From Bradyrhizobium sp. LTSP849 (GTDB lineage Bacteria > Pseudomonadota > Alphaproteobacteria > Rhizobiales > Xanthobacteraceae): DNA of 64,000 nucleotides. Shown in pieces: positions 34,422-44,762 of this stretch. A program made the position numbers and the translations under genes. The stretch is taken from the NCBI RefSeq assembly GCF_000938255.1, contig NZ_JYMR01000004.1, positions 248,001 through 312,000 on the forward strand. The letters are read 5' to 3'. The number at the start of each line of letters is the position of its first letter. Positions within the stretch are counted from its first letter, which is position 1. The notes beneath the pieces are model-generated. The model worked only from the letters and a program-made list of their open reading frames with translations. It was not told the DNA's origin and did not search any database.

Positions 34422-34742
34422 TTTGAACCCGTCACATGGCCGGCCGCAGGATGCCATCGAATAGCGACATCTCAAGAGGGTGCGGGACGGCCGCGACAAC
34501 GAAGCCGGCAGATTTGGTCGAATTCGCAGATACCGCCAACTGCCCGATTGGCTGGGGATTTTGCGGGAACCAAATCGAGCCAAAACCGGTCATTTCGGAG
34601 CAAAACCGCTGATTTCGGCGCGTAACAGGGTCGATTTTGTCGATTTCGCCGGGCCGGCAAGCTTGCACAGTGGGGAGGCCTGTGGCAGATATCGGCCCGC
34701 TTGGTAGGCCCCTCGTGGCGGCCGATTCTTACCCCAGCACAT
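34422..34742. other. Intergenic region before tRNA-Thr
   Basis: About 320 bp with no convincing gene. It must contain the promoters for the leftward small gene and for tRNA-Thr. I see no repeat or riboswitch. Confidence 0.4.
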
Positions 34743-34817
34743 GCTGCCGTAGCTCAGTGGTAGAGCACTCCATTGGTAATGGAGAGGTCGACAGTTCAAT
34801 CCTGTCTGGCAGCACCA
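34743..34817 (+). tRNA. tRNA-Thr (GGT)
   Basis: 75 nt with encoded CCA. Acceptor GCTGCCG pairs with TGGCAGC, anticodon stem CTCCA/TGGAG encloses TTGGTAA, anticodon GGT, and the T-loop TTCAATC is standard. Confidence 0.98.
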
Positions 34818-34919
34818 TTCCCTGGGTCACCTCACGCACAGATCAACTTTCTCGCGGCACGAGGCGCCCGAGTTTTGCTCTTTTCCCGCGCCCTCCTCGA
34901 CGAAGAGGACGCAGGAAAA
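34808..34919 (+). repeat. Direct repeat including the tRNA-Thr 3' end, copy 1
   Basis: GGCAGCACCATTC at the tRNA end, then after a variable stretch CTCGCGG(C)ACGAGGCGCCCGAG ... CGAAGAGG(A)CGCAGG. The same order recurs at 36131-36236. An outer membrane gene lies between the copies. Confidence 0.65.
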
Positions 34920-34938
34920 ACCACCCGCTCAAACTCGG

Positions 34939-35958
34939 CTAAAAGCCGAAGCCGACGCCGCCGGCTGCCAGATGGTGGGACGTCCCGCCGAAGCTGGCCG
35001 TCCACGAACTGGTCGCAGCATGAGTGGGATCCACGGTGGAGCCAAAAACCTGATTCGCGGCGCCGACATACAAATAGCGATACTCGCCGAACAGGTAAGC
35101 GCCGCTGTTGCCGAGGGCGAAGCGCGCACCGGCCTTTGCCTGTGCCGCAAAGGTCCAGGCTGAGGAGTCCGGCCTCGCGTTGAAGTGGTTGATGCCAGGC
35201 TCGGCCGGGTCGGTCTGGGTGGACGTAGCGCCGTTGATGGAGACGTTGGCGGCCCCGATGCCACCGCCGATATAGGGCGTGATGCCTTGATAAGGCGTGT
35301 TGAAGCCGACAACCATGTTCGCCAGAAGCACCGTGGTGCGGGTCGGGAAAGTAGCATCGAACGTGCGTTCAGCAAGCCGGTCAGTAGGATTCACCAGCGT
35401 CGCGCGCGGCTGATTGCCTGCCAGATAGAAACCTTCGATCTCCAGAGCGGGCCGGACATACGCGCCATACGACCATTCATAACCGAGATGCGCGCCGCCG
35501 AACCCGACGCCGCCGCTGCTGGTCCGCCCCGTGGCATCGACGGCCAAGGGACCTCCGAGGGCCTCGGCGAAAAAGACGGTGCCGAATTGGCTGATGTCGG
35601 TGCCGCCGCGACTGCCGCCGCCGCCGAAAACGCCGACATAGGCACCGCCACCGGACGCCGGCGACACCGCGGGCGCCTTGGCGTACATCGCATAGGCCTG
35701 CGTGGGCGGGGTTGCCGGCACCGTCTCCGTCGCGGCGTCGCGTCCGGCCGGCCTCGCTGCCGGTGCAGCCGCCTCTCTCGGAGTGGCCGTGCGCCGCTCC
35801 TGTTTCGCCTGCTTCAATTCAGCGCGCAGCTCGGAGATGGTCTGCTGCTGCGCTTTCAGCATGTGAAACAGTTCGGCGTTGGATGGAATGTCCTCGGCAT
35901 GGGCGGCGCTCGCCGTCATCAAGCCCGCGGCCACGATGAAACACTTACGCGCTGTCAT
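34939..35958 (-). CDS. Outer membrane beta-barrel protein
   Basis: 339 residues with a signal peptide (MTARKCFIVAAGLMTASAAHA). Residues about 25-55 form a short coiled coil (LKAQQQTISELRAELKQAK), followed by a Pro/Ala linker and a barrel of alternating strands (YVGVFGGGG, GAHLGYEWSYGAYVRPALEIEGFYLAG, ITPYIGGGIGAANV, AKAGARFALGN). The protein ends AAGGVGFGF, a typical barrel C-terminus with terminal Phe. This suits an Omp25/OmpW-like small porin-type protein; the transported substrate is unknown. Confidence 0.85.
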   Translation of the reverse strand: MTARKCFIVAAGLMTASAAHAEDIPSNAELFHMLKAQQQTISELRAELKQAKQERRTATPREAAAPAARPAGRDAATETVPATPPTQAYAMYAKAPAVSPASGGGAYVGVFGGGGSRGGTDISQFGTVFFAEALGGPLAVDATGRTSSGGVGFGGAHLGYEWSYGAYVRPALEIEGFYLAGNQPRATLVNPTDRLAERTFDATFPTRTTVLLANMVVGFNTPYQGITPYIGGGIGAANVSINGATSTQTDPAEPGINHFNARPDSSAWTFAAQAKAGARFALGNSGAYLFGEYRYLYVGAANQVFGSTVDPTHAATSSWTASFGGTSHHLAAGGVGFGF

Positions 35959-36130
35959 TGGATACCCCGCCCCCCGGTTGCGAATCATCGACTGGCACTA
36001 TGGAACCTGGTCGAGGGAGCGCAAAGACATCGCGTCCGCGGGCGCGACCGTTTGAGGCACGAAAGCTGGAGATTTTGAACGCGGTGTGGATTTTGGGCGA
36101 CACGCGTCCGCGTCTCCATCAATCCCATCG

Positions 36131-36236
36131 GGCAGCGCCATTCTCAATTCACGCATGAAGCCGCATTCTCGCGGCTCGAAACGCCCGAGTTTTGTTCTCC
36201 TCTTTCGCCCTCTCTTGTGAAGAGGGCGCAGGGAAG
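36131..36236 (+). repeat. Direct repeat resembling the tRNA-Thr 3' end, copy 2
   Basis: GGCAGCGCCATTC differs by one base from the tRNA-Thr end at 34808-34820, and CTCGCGGCTCGAAACGCCCGAG ... GAAGAGGGCGCAGGGAAG matches the downstream part of copy 1. Confidence 0.65.
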
Positions 36237-37007
36237 ACCGGGTGCCGGCTGGCACCCGCGGTCTACTGTGCGCAGGTAGCGCAGAGGAAACCGCACAGCA
36301 GCATACAGGTGTAGCCAATCACTCGGCCTTCCCTGCGCAGTGGGTTGACGGCTTATGCGCGCTCTCCCCGGCGACGAGTTCCCTTTTGTCACCGTCACCT
36401 TGCGAACTGGCGATGCCTCGAGACCCGGTTGAGCCCCGATCCATCTCCGCAAGGCTTGACCGTAGCAACGACGGCCAGGACCACGCGATTTTGCCGTACG
36501 CAGCTCATCCGGCTTCGCCCAAAGGCTTCGCCGGACACGTCCGGCTTTGACCACGAGCTTCGCAGGACTTAAAGCGCCGTTCGTCCGCACGCAGAAGGAC
36601 CTCACGAGGTTCATCTCGCCCTGGTCCCGCCTTCGCGTGCCCGTCGCTGCCACGTCCACCGCACCCCGACCCACGTTCGTTACGACGTACGATCGTCCCT
36701 CTCCTTGGGCCGGGATGGGGGATATATGCCGTAATTCCGAATTTCGGTAAAGTGGAATATTTTCGCGTGGGCGGGTTGACGGGGTTTTCCGCGCAAGGCG
36801 GGTGTTTTGCCCGACAGATCAAACTTCACATGTGGTACACTGCCTATCCGACTGCGGCGGCCGTCTACGATCGGCTTCCGCAACCATCGGTTCCTCACGC
36901 CATGACGTGAGGAAGTGGCATTTCGAATCGGCTTGCGCGCTCGCGATTTACATCCAACGGTAACGGGCGCCGCAACATCCATCGCTGCTACGTGGCGGGA
37001 GCTACTC
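36237..37007. other. Long noncoding region, probable dispersed repeat
   Basis: No frame in this roughly 770-bp stretch has coding character. The first 480 bases (GACCGGGTGCCGGCTGGCAC and onward) contain several hairpins, for example TCCGGCTTCGCC...GGCTTCGCCGGA near 36510. I associate this type of sequence with repeated intergenic DNA in Bradyrhizobium genomes, from memory only. The last 150 bases must hold the promoter of the transglutaminase-like gene. Confidence 0.5.
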
Positions 37008-37871
37008 ATGAGGCAAATCCGGATCATTCATAAGACTGAATATTTCTACAATCAGTCCGTCACCTTCGGTACTCATCGAGCCATGATGCGGCCTCGCGAG
37101 GGACATGACGTCCACATCGTGAGAGGGTCGGTGGATATCGAGCCGAACGCGGAGGTGCGCTGGTTGCGCGACAACTACGACAACGCCATCGCAGTCCTGA
37201 CCTTTTTGGAATCATCCGACAAGCTCAAGATCGCAAGCGAGGTCGACGTCGACCTCTACTACGACGACCCCATCGAATGGCGGATTGCGCCATTCGCCAG
37301 TTCATTTCCCTTCCAATATCCCCCGGAAGAGCAAATTGAGCTGATGGTGTATCGTCTCCCGAGCTATCTCTACGACGCGACCGCCCTCCTCGGATGGTTG
37401 CACGACCTCTACAAACCCGGCCAGTTGATCGGCACGCTGGACCTTCTGAACAATCTGAATACTCACATCTACCAATCGTTCAAATACATTTCCCGCGAGA
37501 CTCTCGGGGTTCAATCACCCAACGAAACATTGCGGCTCGGCAGCGGGACCTGTCGTGACTATGCGGTGTTCATGATGGAAGCTGCCCGCTACTGGGGATT
37601 TGGTGCGCGCTTTGTCACCGGCTACATCCAGATGGCCGAAGGACAACACGGTGCCACGCACGCATGGACCGAGATCTATATCCCCGGAGCCGGATGGCGC
37701 GGCTATGATCCTACCAACAACAAGATCGTCGGCAGTGAACACATCCCCGTCGCCGTGACGCGCGAACAGGAAAAGGCGTCTCCGCTTTCCGGCACGTGGG
37801 ATGGTCCGGCGGATGCATTCAGCCGGATGAACGTTTCGGTGCAAGTCATGTCAATCCCCGCATCACCATGA
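37008..37871 (+). CDS. Transglutaminase-like protein
   Basis: 287 residues. N-terminal beta domain (1-150) then a transglutaminase-like core with the Cys-His-Asp triad C182 (GSGTCRDYA), H218 (GATHAWTEIY) and D234 (GYDPTNN). Such bacterial proteins are cysteine peptidases or amide hydrolases. No signal peptide, so cytoplasmic. GGGAG precedes ATG 37008. Confidence 0.93.
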   Translation: MRQIRIIHKTEYFYNQSVTFGTHRAMMRPREGHDVHIVRGSVDIEPNAEVRWLRDNYDNAIAVLTFLESSDKLKIASEVDVDLYYDDPIEWRIAPFASSFPFQYPPEEQIELMVYRLPSYLYDATALLGWLHDLYKPGQLIGTLDLLNNLNTHIYQSFKYISRETLGVQSPNETLRLGSGTCRDYAVFMMEAARYWGFGARFVTGYIQMAEGQHGATHAWTEIYIPGAGWRGYDPTNNKIVGSEHIPVAVTREQEKASPLSGTWDGPADAFSRMNVSVQVMSIPASP

Positions 37872-37993
37872 ATGTCGTTGAAGCGACCGTCGATCACTGA
37901 AATTGTCGGCCAGTCGATGTGTCCTTGCTTCCTCGTCCGTCTTGTCATCATCATCATTCGAATTGAAGTCGGCGGCTTCCATGGCAGGCATCC

Positions 37994-39814
37994 ATGTTTG
38001 ATCTGACGATTGTCCTGGTCCTTCTTGCGGCTGCGATCCTGATGTTCGCGATCAACAAGCCGCGCCTGGATGTGGTCGCACTGATCATGCTCCTTGCGCT
38101 CCCCTTCACCGGTGTCCTCACCATGGGTGAAGCATTGGCGGGTTTCAGCGATCCAAACATCGTTCTGATAGCCGCTCTATTCGTGCTCGGCGACGGCCTG
38201 GTTCGAACGGGTGTCGCGCAACTGCTGGGCGACTGGCTGATCGCGAAGGCCGGAGACAGCAAGATCACGCTGATTGTCCTTCTGATGATGATCGTCGGTG
38301 GCCTCGGCGCGACGATGAGTTCGACGGCCGTTACCGCCATCTTCATTCCAGTCGCGCTGCGAATTGCAAACAGCACGGGTGTCGGACCGGGCCAACTGAT
38401 GATGCCTCTCAGTTTCGCTGCGCTCATAAGCGGAATGCTGACGCTCGTCGCGACGGCACCAAACCTGGTCATCAACGGTGAACTCGAGCGTCACGGAATT
38501 GAAGGGTTTCGCTTCTTCAGCTTCACGCCGTTCGGCTTGCCGATACTCGCCCTGGGCATCCTGTACATGTGCTTCGCGCATCGCTGGCTGCCTGACAAAG
38601 TGAAGGCGAAGAACGCCGGCAACCCGAACTTCTCTGTCTGGATCGATGAATACAAACTCGCCGATCGCGAATACCGGCTTCGCGTGACAGAGCAATCATC
38701 TCTCGCCGGCATGACCATCGAAGACCTGAACCTTCGCGGCTCGTCCGGAGCAAGCATTTTGGCCGTGGAACGCCGCCGCAGATTTTCCACGGAGGTTCTG
38801 CGTCCGACCGCTAAGCTGGAGCTCGCGGTCAATGATGTCTTGCTTATCGATCTGTTTGCAAACCACAGCAACATAGGTGAGCTGCGTAATAGATTTGCGT
38901 TGGAAGAGCTTCCGTTGAGCGGAAGCTATTTCACCGATCGATCGCAGGATATCGGCATGGCGGAGGTTCTGCTGATGCCGACTTCGGATCTCATCGGCAA
39001 GACGATCGTCCAGGCAAAGTTTCGCAGCCGGTTCGGATTGACCGTGATCGGCCTGCGGCGCGGCGTGGTTGCGCATCAAGACGACCTTCTGAACGATGCG
39101 CTGGCGGTCGGCGATACGCTGTTGCTGATTGGTCCCTGGGGTGACATCGAAGAGCTCCGGTCTGCCAATACGGATCTGGTCATCATCAGGCTGGCTGCCG
39201 AGGCCGGGCAGGTTCTCCAGGTGCCGGGCAAGGCGCCGCAGGCGGTGATCTGCCTGGCGCTCGTCGTTGGATTGATGGTCAGCGGCCTCATCCCGAACGT
39301 GCAGGCCGCCCTGATCGGATGCATGCTGATGGGCGCACTGGGCTGTATCGACATTGCCAGCGCTTACCGTTCGGTCGACTGGAAGACCATTGTCCTTATT
39401 GTCGGAATGTTGCCGTTTTCGGTCGCCCTCGAGCGAACCGGCGGGGTCGAACTGGCGGCCGATGGACTAAGAGCCATAACCAGCGGTGCCGGCCATCACG
39501 TCATGCTCGCCACGCTTTTTGCCATGACGGCGCTGCTTGGGATGTTTATCTCGAATACCGCGACGGCGGTATTGATGGCCCCCGTCGCCATCGCTGTCGC
39601 GAAGGAAATGCATGCCTCGCCGTATCCGTTTGCAATGACCGTGGCCCTGGCTGCTTCGACTGCCTTCATGACGCCGGTGTCGTCGCCGGTTAACACGTTG
39701 GTGGTCGCCCCCGGACATTACACGTTCGGTGACTTTGTACGCGTCGGCGTACCGTTTTCCCTGGTTGCTTTGATAGTCTGCGTCTTGCTCGTGCCCTGGC
39801 TGTTGCCGCTCTGA
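37994..39814 (+). CDS. SLC13/DASS-type permease with RCK_C domains
   Basis: 606 residues. N-terminal helices to about 200 and C-terminal helices from about 415 form the two halves of an ion transporter-like permease (divalent anion/sodium symporter). Between them, residues about 215-390, are two TrkA_C-like regulatory domains (LAGMTIEDLNLR..., LIGKTIVQAKFRSRFGLTVIGL). ATAPN and SSPVN motifs mark the two substrate/sodium loops. Substrate may be sulfate, dicarboxylate or another anion. 122 bp after the transglutaminase gene, same strand. Confidence 0.92.
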   Translation: MFDLTIVLVLLAAAILMFAINKPRLDVVALIMLLALPFTGVLTMGEALAGFSDPNIVLIAALFVLGDGLVRTGVAQLLGDWLIAKAGDSKITLIVLLMMIVGGLGATMSSTAVTAIFIPVALRIANSTGVGPGQLMMPLSFAALISGMLTLVATAPNLVINGELERHGIEGFRFFSFTPFGLPILALGILYMCFAHRWLPDKVKAKNAGNPNFSVWIDEYKLADREYRLRVTEQSSLAGMTIEDLNLRGSSGASILAVERRRRFSTEVLRPTAKLELAVNDVLLIDLFANHSNIGELRNRFALEELPLSGSYFTDRSQDIGMAEVLLMPTSDLIGKTIVQAKFRSRFGLTVIGLRRGVVAHQDDLLNDALAVGDTLLLIGPWGDIEELRSANTDLVIIRLAAEAGQVLQVPGKAPQAVICLALVVGLMVSGLIPNVQAALIGCMLMGALGCIDIASAYRSVDWKTIVLIVGMLPFSVALERTGGVELAADGLRAITSGAGHHVMLATLFAMTALLGMFISNTATAVLMAPVAIAVAKEMHASPYPFAMTVALAASTAFMTPVSSPVNTLVVAPGHYTFGDFVRVGVPFSLVALIVCVLLVPWLLPL

Positions 39815-39865
39815 ACCGGGCAACTCTTTGACGCAAGGGAAAGGCAAAGGAAGGGCTCAGATAGC

Positions 39866-39904
39866 CCGTAGGATGGGTAGAGCGAAGCGAAACCCATCCT
39901 ACGG
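39866..39904. repeat. Short palindrome CCGTAGGATGGGT
   Basis: Arms CCGTAGGATGGGT and ACCCATCCTACGG around AGAGCGAAGCGAA. It lies between convergent genes and could terminate both. A decayed relative appears near 45412. Confidence 0.8.
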
Positions 39905-39908
39905 ATTA

Positions 39909-40385
39909 TCACTTGTCCTCACCCACCTGATGTCCAGCGAAGCGATCGTCGGAACGGCGCAGCCGTCGGCAAAGCTCGCGATTGATGTTCTGCAGAACGA
40001 TCACATAGGCGTGGATATCGGCCTTGTAGCAAGCGTAGAGCTTCTGGGCCGTGAGCTCATACAACACCGTCGGCGCCTCCGCGACCACCGTGGCGGAGCG
40101 GTTTTGCATTTCAATCAGCGTCATTTCACCGAAGAAGTCGCCGGGCTCCAGAACGGAAATCGGGATGACGCTCCCCACATTCGCCCGCTTGCTCACCACC
40201 AGCCGGCCGGATTTGACGATGAACATCGAGCGTCCCGGATCGCCTTCTGCCACGACGGTCGCGCCGGCATCGAAGCGGCACTCGACCAGCATCGAAATCA
40301 GGAGATCGAGACCTGGGTCCGGCAGACCGCCGAAGAACGGCGTCGCGAGCAGGAACGCTTTCATATCGGGGGCATTGGCAACCAT
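39909..40385 (-). CDS. Cyclic nucleotide-binding domain protein
   Basis: 158 residues containing one cNMP fold (FDAGATVVAEGDPGRSMFIVKSGRLVV, LEPGDFFGEMTLIEMQNRSATVVAEAP). The phosphate-binding cassette is near FFGEMTLIEMQNRSAT. There is no helix-turn-helix, so unlike CRP it cannot bind DNA itself. Ligand and partner unknown. Confidence 0.9.
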   Translation of the reverse strand: MVANAPDMKAFLLATPFFGGLPDPGLDLLISMLVECRFDAGATVVAEGDPGRSMFIVKSGRLVVSKRANVGSVIPISVLEPGDFFGEMTLIEMQNRSATVVAEAPTVLYELTAQKLYACYKADIHAYVIVLQNINRELCRRLRRSDDRFAGHQVGEDK

Positions 40386-40496
40386 CGCGCGAGGATAAGC
40401 TTCATCGCCATCTGCGGCAAGAATTGGGTGGTGTCCCGTGGATCAAACGCGCGATCAGATCGTGCCGAACCGTCATCGGGGCTTCAGGGGTTGATT

Positions 40497-40545
40497 GAGC
40501 ATGATCTTCCCGGAAAGCCGCTTCGCGCCTTTCCGGATCATGCTC
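40497..40545 (-). repeat. Palindromic repeat supplying a stop codon (copy c)
   Basis: Perfect outer arms GAGCATGATC and GATCATGCTC, with CCGGAAAG core. Its right edge makes the TAG stop of the CHAT gene. Confidence 0.85.
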
Positions 40546-43500
40546 TAGTTTCGCTCACCCTCGCCGACGACGACGAACGGTCCCCAAAGCGCGGGATAAG
40601 CATTCATCGGATCGGACTCGTCGTCCATGTAGGACAGCATCGCCTGACGCAAGGCGTCCGACCGTCCAAGCTTCGGATTGGCCTTCATCGCCTCGAAGGT
40701 CGACGTGGCCAGCTTGGTCGCCGCGTCGGATGCGACCGCCCAGTGCGAGACCAACAGCGCCCGCGCGCCGGCGTAGAAGAAAGCGCGCGCCAAGCCGGAC
40801 AGAGCCTCGGCGCCCGGCTTGCCGCCAGCCGCGGTGTTGCAGGCGGACAGCACGACCCAATCCGCGTTCAGCTTGAGCTGCGCGATTTCGCTGGCGGTCA
40901 GCAGTCCGTCGTCCTGATCGGTCGCCTGTTTGGGAAGCGAGAGCGCGAGCGACGGTTCCCCCAGTCCCTGCACGTCGCCGGCGACAAGGCCATGGGTCGC
41001 GAAGTAGACGATGCGGTAGTCGGCCAGCGAGGCGGTCTTGACAGTCGTCTCGCTGGCATCGGCCCGCAGATGCAGATCGCTGCTCGGCACGCCCATCCGC
41101 TTGGCGATTCCGGAGAGCTCCTCGGCAGTGTCTTCAAGGCGCGGCAGCGCCCGGCTCAGCAGTGAACGATCGACCGAAGCGCCATGCCAGTAATCCGAGT
41201 AGGCCCCCACGGCATCGATCGACCTTGCCTTGCCGCTCTTTTTGCCGGGCGGCGGCTGCGTGGGTTTTGCGTTTTCAACCCGCTTCGCGGCCGCCGGCGG
41301 CGGCTCAGGCGCGGGAGGCGGCGGTTCCGATCCGAAAATCGGATCACCAAAGCCGATCAGCTGTTTGGAGCTGGTGCTCTGCCGCGCGAAGCTGCGCAGC
41401 ACCCGAATGCTCGAGACCGATGGCTGCACCGAAATGCTGTAGCTGCGCAGCAGCCACGCCGCCTTGCGATACGTCGCGGCGTCGTTGAGGCTCGCCGGCC
41501 GCTCCGCCGGCTTCTGCGTCACGAGGAGGTGGAACGGCACCGCGGTCAGATTTCCGGTCGGCACCAGGATGAGTTTTTTCTTGCCTTTGATGATATCTGC
41601 GACCGGACCAAACAGCGTCGTGTACAGCGCGTAAGCTCCGTCAAGATCAAACAGCTCGGGCTTGGCCCCAGCCGGCATCGTCTCCAGCTTGTCCAGGTCC
41701 AGCCCGGTTCGAAAGGCCGCGACCTTCTGCGTCAGCGCGGTTTTGCTGACCGCAATTCTGGACCAGCCGAACTGCGAAGGCCCGACGGCAAAGACGTAGG
41801 TGTTGTCGTTCTCGACCAGCCAGAAAACCATGGCCTCGTCCGGTCCAAGCAGTTTTTGCGTTTCTTCCAATGTCGTCGGCCGCGGCCGCGACAGTGCTGC
41901 ATATTCCGGATATTGCGTATCGAGCCTGCCGCGAACGTCGGCGAGCTTGCGTTCGATATCGCTCATCTGCTTGCGCAGCGTTTCGCTGTTGTCCGCTCCG
42001 GCATCGTCCTTGACCCCGGTGGCGGTGCTGAGCGCCTTGTTCTTGTCGCTCCAGGCATGCAGGAGGTCCTGGTTCTGCCGCACGAGATCGGCGATGGCGC
42101 CGTTGCCAGCGGCAAAGCGGTTGCCCATCCGCTGGATCGCAGCAGCCGCGGAAGACTGCGAGCTCCATTGCGCGGAACGAAAAGCCTCGCTTCCGAACGC
42201 GGCCGCAGATTTCGAATCCTTGTCGGCAAGGCCCGACAGATTGGCGACATTCAACTGGAACACAGCCGCTTGCATGTCGGCCAGCCTCCCGTTGTCCTCC
42301 GTCGCCTGCAACGTGGTATCGTCCTGCTGCGCGAGATAGTCGGACGCGACAGCGACCGCCCTCCGCGAATATTGGGTGGCCTTGTCGAGATCGCCGAGCG
42401 AGACCTCGGCGTCCGAGGCGGATCTGAGATCGCTCACCACCATGAAGTTTGATGGTCCGAGCATCTTTTCGTGGAGGCTGATCCTGCGTTCGGCAAGCGC
42501 AAGCGCAGCCGGGTAGTCCTTCTGCCGCTGCTTCACGATCGTCAATCGATCGAGAGGCCAGGCAGCGAGCAGCGGATTGCTGCTTTTGGCATCGTAGATC
42601 GCGAGCGCGCGCTCCAGGACAGCGGCAGACGGTCCGTAGTTCTGTTCGAACAGATACAGATTTCCGATCCGGGTGAGCACGCTTGCGACCGCAGGACTAT
42701 CCTTGCCCACAGAGTTTTCGTAGATGTCCAACGCCTGATCCATCGGCGCGTGAGCGTCCTTGGTGCGGCCGGTCATGGAATAGATCATTCCGAGGTCGGA
42801 GAGCGCATTGGCCAATGCAACGGAGTTCGGGCCGGATGCCTGCTGACGGATCGCGAGTGCGCGTTCGGCGACCCCCACGGCTTCACGCCAGCGCTGCGTC
42901 GCCATATACTCCATGAGCAGCCCCGACAGGATATCCGCAACCTTCGGGCTGTCCGGCCCGGCGGATTTTTCGGCGATCGACAGGGCTTGCTGGTAGAGCG
43001 CTTCAGCCTGAGCGTTCTTGCCTTGAGTGCGATAGTTTCCGGCCAATCGGAACAGCCCGTCGGACAACTCGAGGCCATCGGCGCCGCCCATCTCCCGATC
43101 GGCCGCGATGGCCTTGAGTAGGAGCTTTTCGGCTGAAGGATATTTGCCCTGGTCGGTATACAGCCCGGCAAAGCGCATCGACGTTCGCGCGACATTCCGC
43201 GGATCGGATGCTTTCTCGTAGATCGCCAGCGTCTGCTGGTACAGGTCCTCCGCCTCCTTGTATCTCTTCTGGGCTTGATACAGCGACGCCAGGTTGCTGG
43301 TGGTACTCGCAACCGCGACGTCGTCAGGCCCGAGCGCCTGCATGCGGATGGACAACGCCTTCTGAAAGTTGTCCTCGGCGAGGTCGAATTTCTTTTGATT
43401 GCGATAGACAACGCCGAGATTGTTCAGATTGAGCGCAACCAGGGCGTCGCCTGGTCCGAGCGCCTTTTCGTTGATGGCAAGGGCGCGCTGCAGATAGCTT

Positions 43501-43910
43501 TCCGCCTTGGCGAGGTCGCCGTTGGCTCTCTGGGAGTTGCCGATATTGTTGAGCGACTTCGCGAACTCGACGGGATCGCGGTCGGGATCCTTTTCCTGGA
43601 TCGCGACTGCGCGCGTCAGCAGATCGAGCGCGTCCTGGAACTTCCCTTGAGCCGCATAGACGTTGGCGATTTTGACCAGAGCCACACCATAGTAGAAGTC
43701 GTCGACGCCGTATCTCTCCTTGATCGCAGCCTCGTATTTCCGGGCTTCGGCCAGCGCTTCATCATACTTTCGCTCGAGGCGCAGCTTGTCGGTATTGGCG
43801 CGCATCGCGTTGAGATCGTCCTGCTGTGCGAATGCCGGAGCAGCCGTCAGGCCGAGGACGATCGCGAGCAAGGCCAGCGCATAACGGTGTTTTTGCGAAT
43901 ATCCTCGCAT
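40545..43910 (-). CDS. TPR-CHAT domain protein, secreted
   Basis: 1121 residues from ATG 43910 (AGGGA eight bases upstream). Signal peptide ([28 protein letters not shown]). Around ten tetratricopeptide repeats follow (about 30-520; [35 protein letters not shown] type units), then a coiled region and a C-terminal CHAT caspase-like domain (about 700-1121) with H973 (ATHGLVAGD) and C1024 (SACNTA). Both catalytic residues are present. CHAT proteins are proteases linked to regulated proteolysis or cell death; this one should work outside the cytoplasm. Target unknown. Confidence 0.93.
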   Translation of the reverse strand: MRGYSQKHRYALALLAIVLGLTAAPAFAQQDDLNAMRANTDKLRLERKYDEALAEARKYEAAIKERYGVDDFYYGVALVKIANVYAAQGKFQDALDLLTRAVAIQEKDPDRDPVEFAKSLNNIGNSQRANGDLAKAESYLQRALAINEKALGPGDALVALNLNNLGVVYRNQKKFDLAEDNFQKALSIRMQALGPDDVAVASTTSNLASLYQAQKRYKEAEDLYQQTLAIYEKASDPRNVARTSMRFAGLYTDQGKYPSAEKLLLKAIAADREMGGADGLELSDGLFRLAGNYRTQGKNAQAEALYQQALSIAEKSAGPDSPKVADILSGLLMEYMATQRWREAVGVAERALAIRQQASGPNSVALANALSDLGMIYSMTGRTKDAHAPMDQALDIYENSVGKDSPAVASVLTRIGNLYLFEQNYGPSAAVLERALAIYDAKSSNPLLAAWPLDRLTIVKQRQKDYPAALALAERRISLHEKMLGPSNFMVVSDLRSASDAEVSLGDLDKATQYSRRAVAVASDYLAQQDDTTLQATEDNGRLADMQAAVFQLNVANLSGLADKDSKSAAAFGSEAFRSAQWSSQSSAAAAIQRMGNRFAAGNGAIADLVRQNQDLLHAWSDKNKALSTATGVKDDAGADNSETLRKQMSDIERKLADVRGRLDTQYPEYAALSRPRPTTLEETQKLLGPDEAMVFWLVENDNTYVFAVGPSQFGWSRIAVSKTALTQKVAAFRTGLDLDKLETMPAGAKPELFDLDGAYALYTTLFGPVADIIKGKKKLILVPTGNLTAVPFHLLVTQKPAERPASLNDAATYRKAAWLLRSYSISVQPSVSSIRVLRSFARQSTSSKQLIGFGDPIFGSEPPPPAPEPPPAAAKRVENAKPTQPPPGKKSGKARSIDAVGAYSDYWHGASVDRSLLSRALPRLEDTAEELSGIAKRMGVPSSDLHLRADASETTVKTASLADYRIVYFATHGLVAGDVQGLGEPSLALSLPKQATDQDDGLLTASEIAQLKLNADWVVLSACNTAAGGKPGAEALSGLARAFFYAGARALLVSHWAVASDAATKLATSTFEAMKANPKLGRSDALRQAMLSYMDDESDPMNAYPALWGPFVVVGEGERN

Positions 43911-44253
43911 CACAGCTTCCCTCGTGCGCTCGGGCCAAAAGACCACCGGCATTCATCGCTCCAGGCGACGCACAAGGCCGGCAGTTAATAGACATCCGGA
44001 ATGGCCTTCAGGTTCAATTCGATTTCGCTTTGAAGGTCCGCTCAACGCCGCCGCCATCGTCCCTCCTCCGTGGGCCGCTCCAGCTCATCGCTGACGGCCA
44101 TCATTGCGCGACCGAGCCTGCGGTTTGGCAGTCGGCACAGCCGTTCACAACACTGTTATTGCGACCTGTCGCGCGCCTTGCCGCCACTGGGCGGCTCGCG
44201 CGCGTTGTTGTATCCTTGGCGGAGCCACTGCACGGTCGCCAGGAGGAATTGAC
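43911..44253. other. Intergenic region between divergent genes
   Basis: 343 bp upstream of both the CHAT gene and the Tat protein gene. I see no repeat, terminator or extra gene. AGGAGG just before 44254 is the ribosome site of the next gene. Confidence 0.4.
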
Positions 44254-44751
44254 ATGACTACGGTCGTCTTCAACCGCCGCACCCTCCTCGCCGGCTCCGT
44301 CTTCGTAACCGGGGTTTTTGCAGCCGGCGTTTCCGGGCTCCTGTTGCCCGCGCGCGCGGAAGGCGTCGCGCCGACCGATTCGATGTCGGGCGGGGCGAAC
44401 AACTACCGCAAGGGCGCGCCGATCGTGGACCGGATCGGCAAGGGCGGCTTCTGGATGAGCGGGTCCGTGCGCCGTGCGGGCGACGGGGCTCCGCTGGCCG
44501 GCCAACGCATCCAGATTTGGGCGCACACCGTCGAAGGGCAGGAGCACGAGCCGCAGAGCCATGGCGCCACGCTCACCGACAAGGACGGGGCGTTCCGGCT
44601 CGAGATGCCGCAGATCATTCCCATCTTCGGCCAGCCGCATGGTCACCTCGCCTATGACAGCGGTGAATTCAAAACCGTGTTTCTGCGGCCGGTGATGCGC
44701 AGCGCGAAGGAAACGAGCCTGGAGGCACACTTCGTCCTTCAGGCGGCCTGA
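44254..44751 (+). CDS. Tat-exported intradiol-dioxygenase-like protein
   Basis: 165 residues with a twin-arginine signal (NRRTLLAGSVFVTGVFAAG). The mature part resembles the core of intradiol ring-cleavage dioxygenases (GQRIQIWAHTVEGQ, ATLTDKDGAFRL, FGQPHGHLAY), but the tyrosine ligands of that family seem absent while H-G-H is retained, so normal catechol cleavage is doubtful. Strong AGGAGG ribosome site. The next gene, a haem-type membrane protein, begins 11 bp later. Confidence 0.8.
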   Translation: MTTVVFNRRTLLAGSVFVTGVFAAGVSGLLLPARAEGVAPTDSMSGGANNYRKGAPIVDRIGKGGFWMSGSVRRAGDGAPLAGQRIQIWAHTVEGQEHEPQSHGATLTDKDGAFRLEMPQIIPIFGQPHGHLAYDSGEFKTVFLRPVMRSAKETSLEAHFVLQAA

Positions 44752-44762
44752 CCGCGTTGCAA

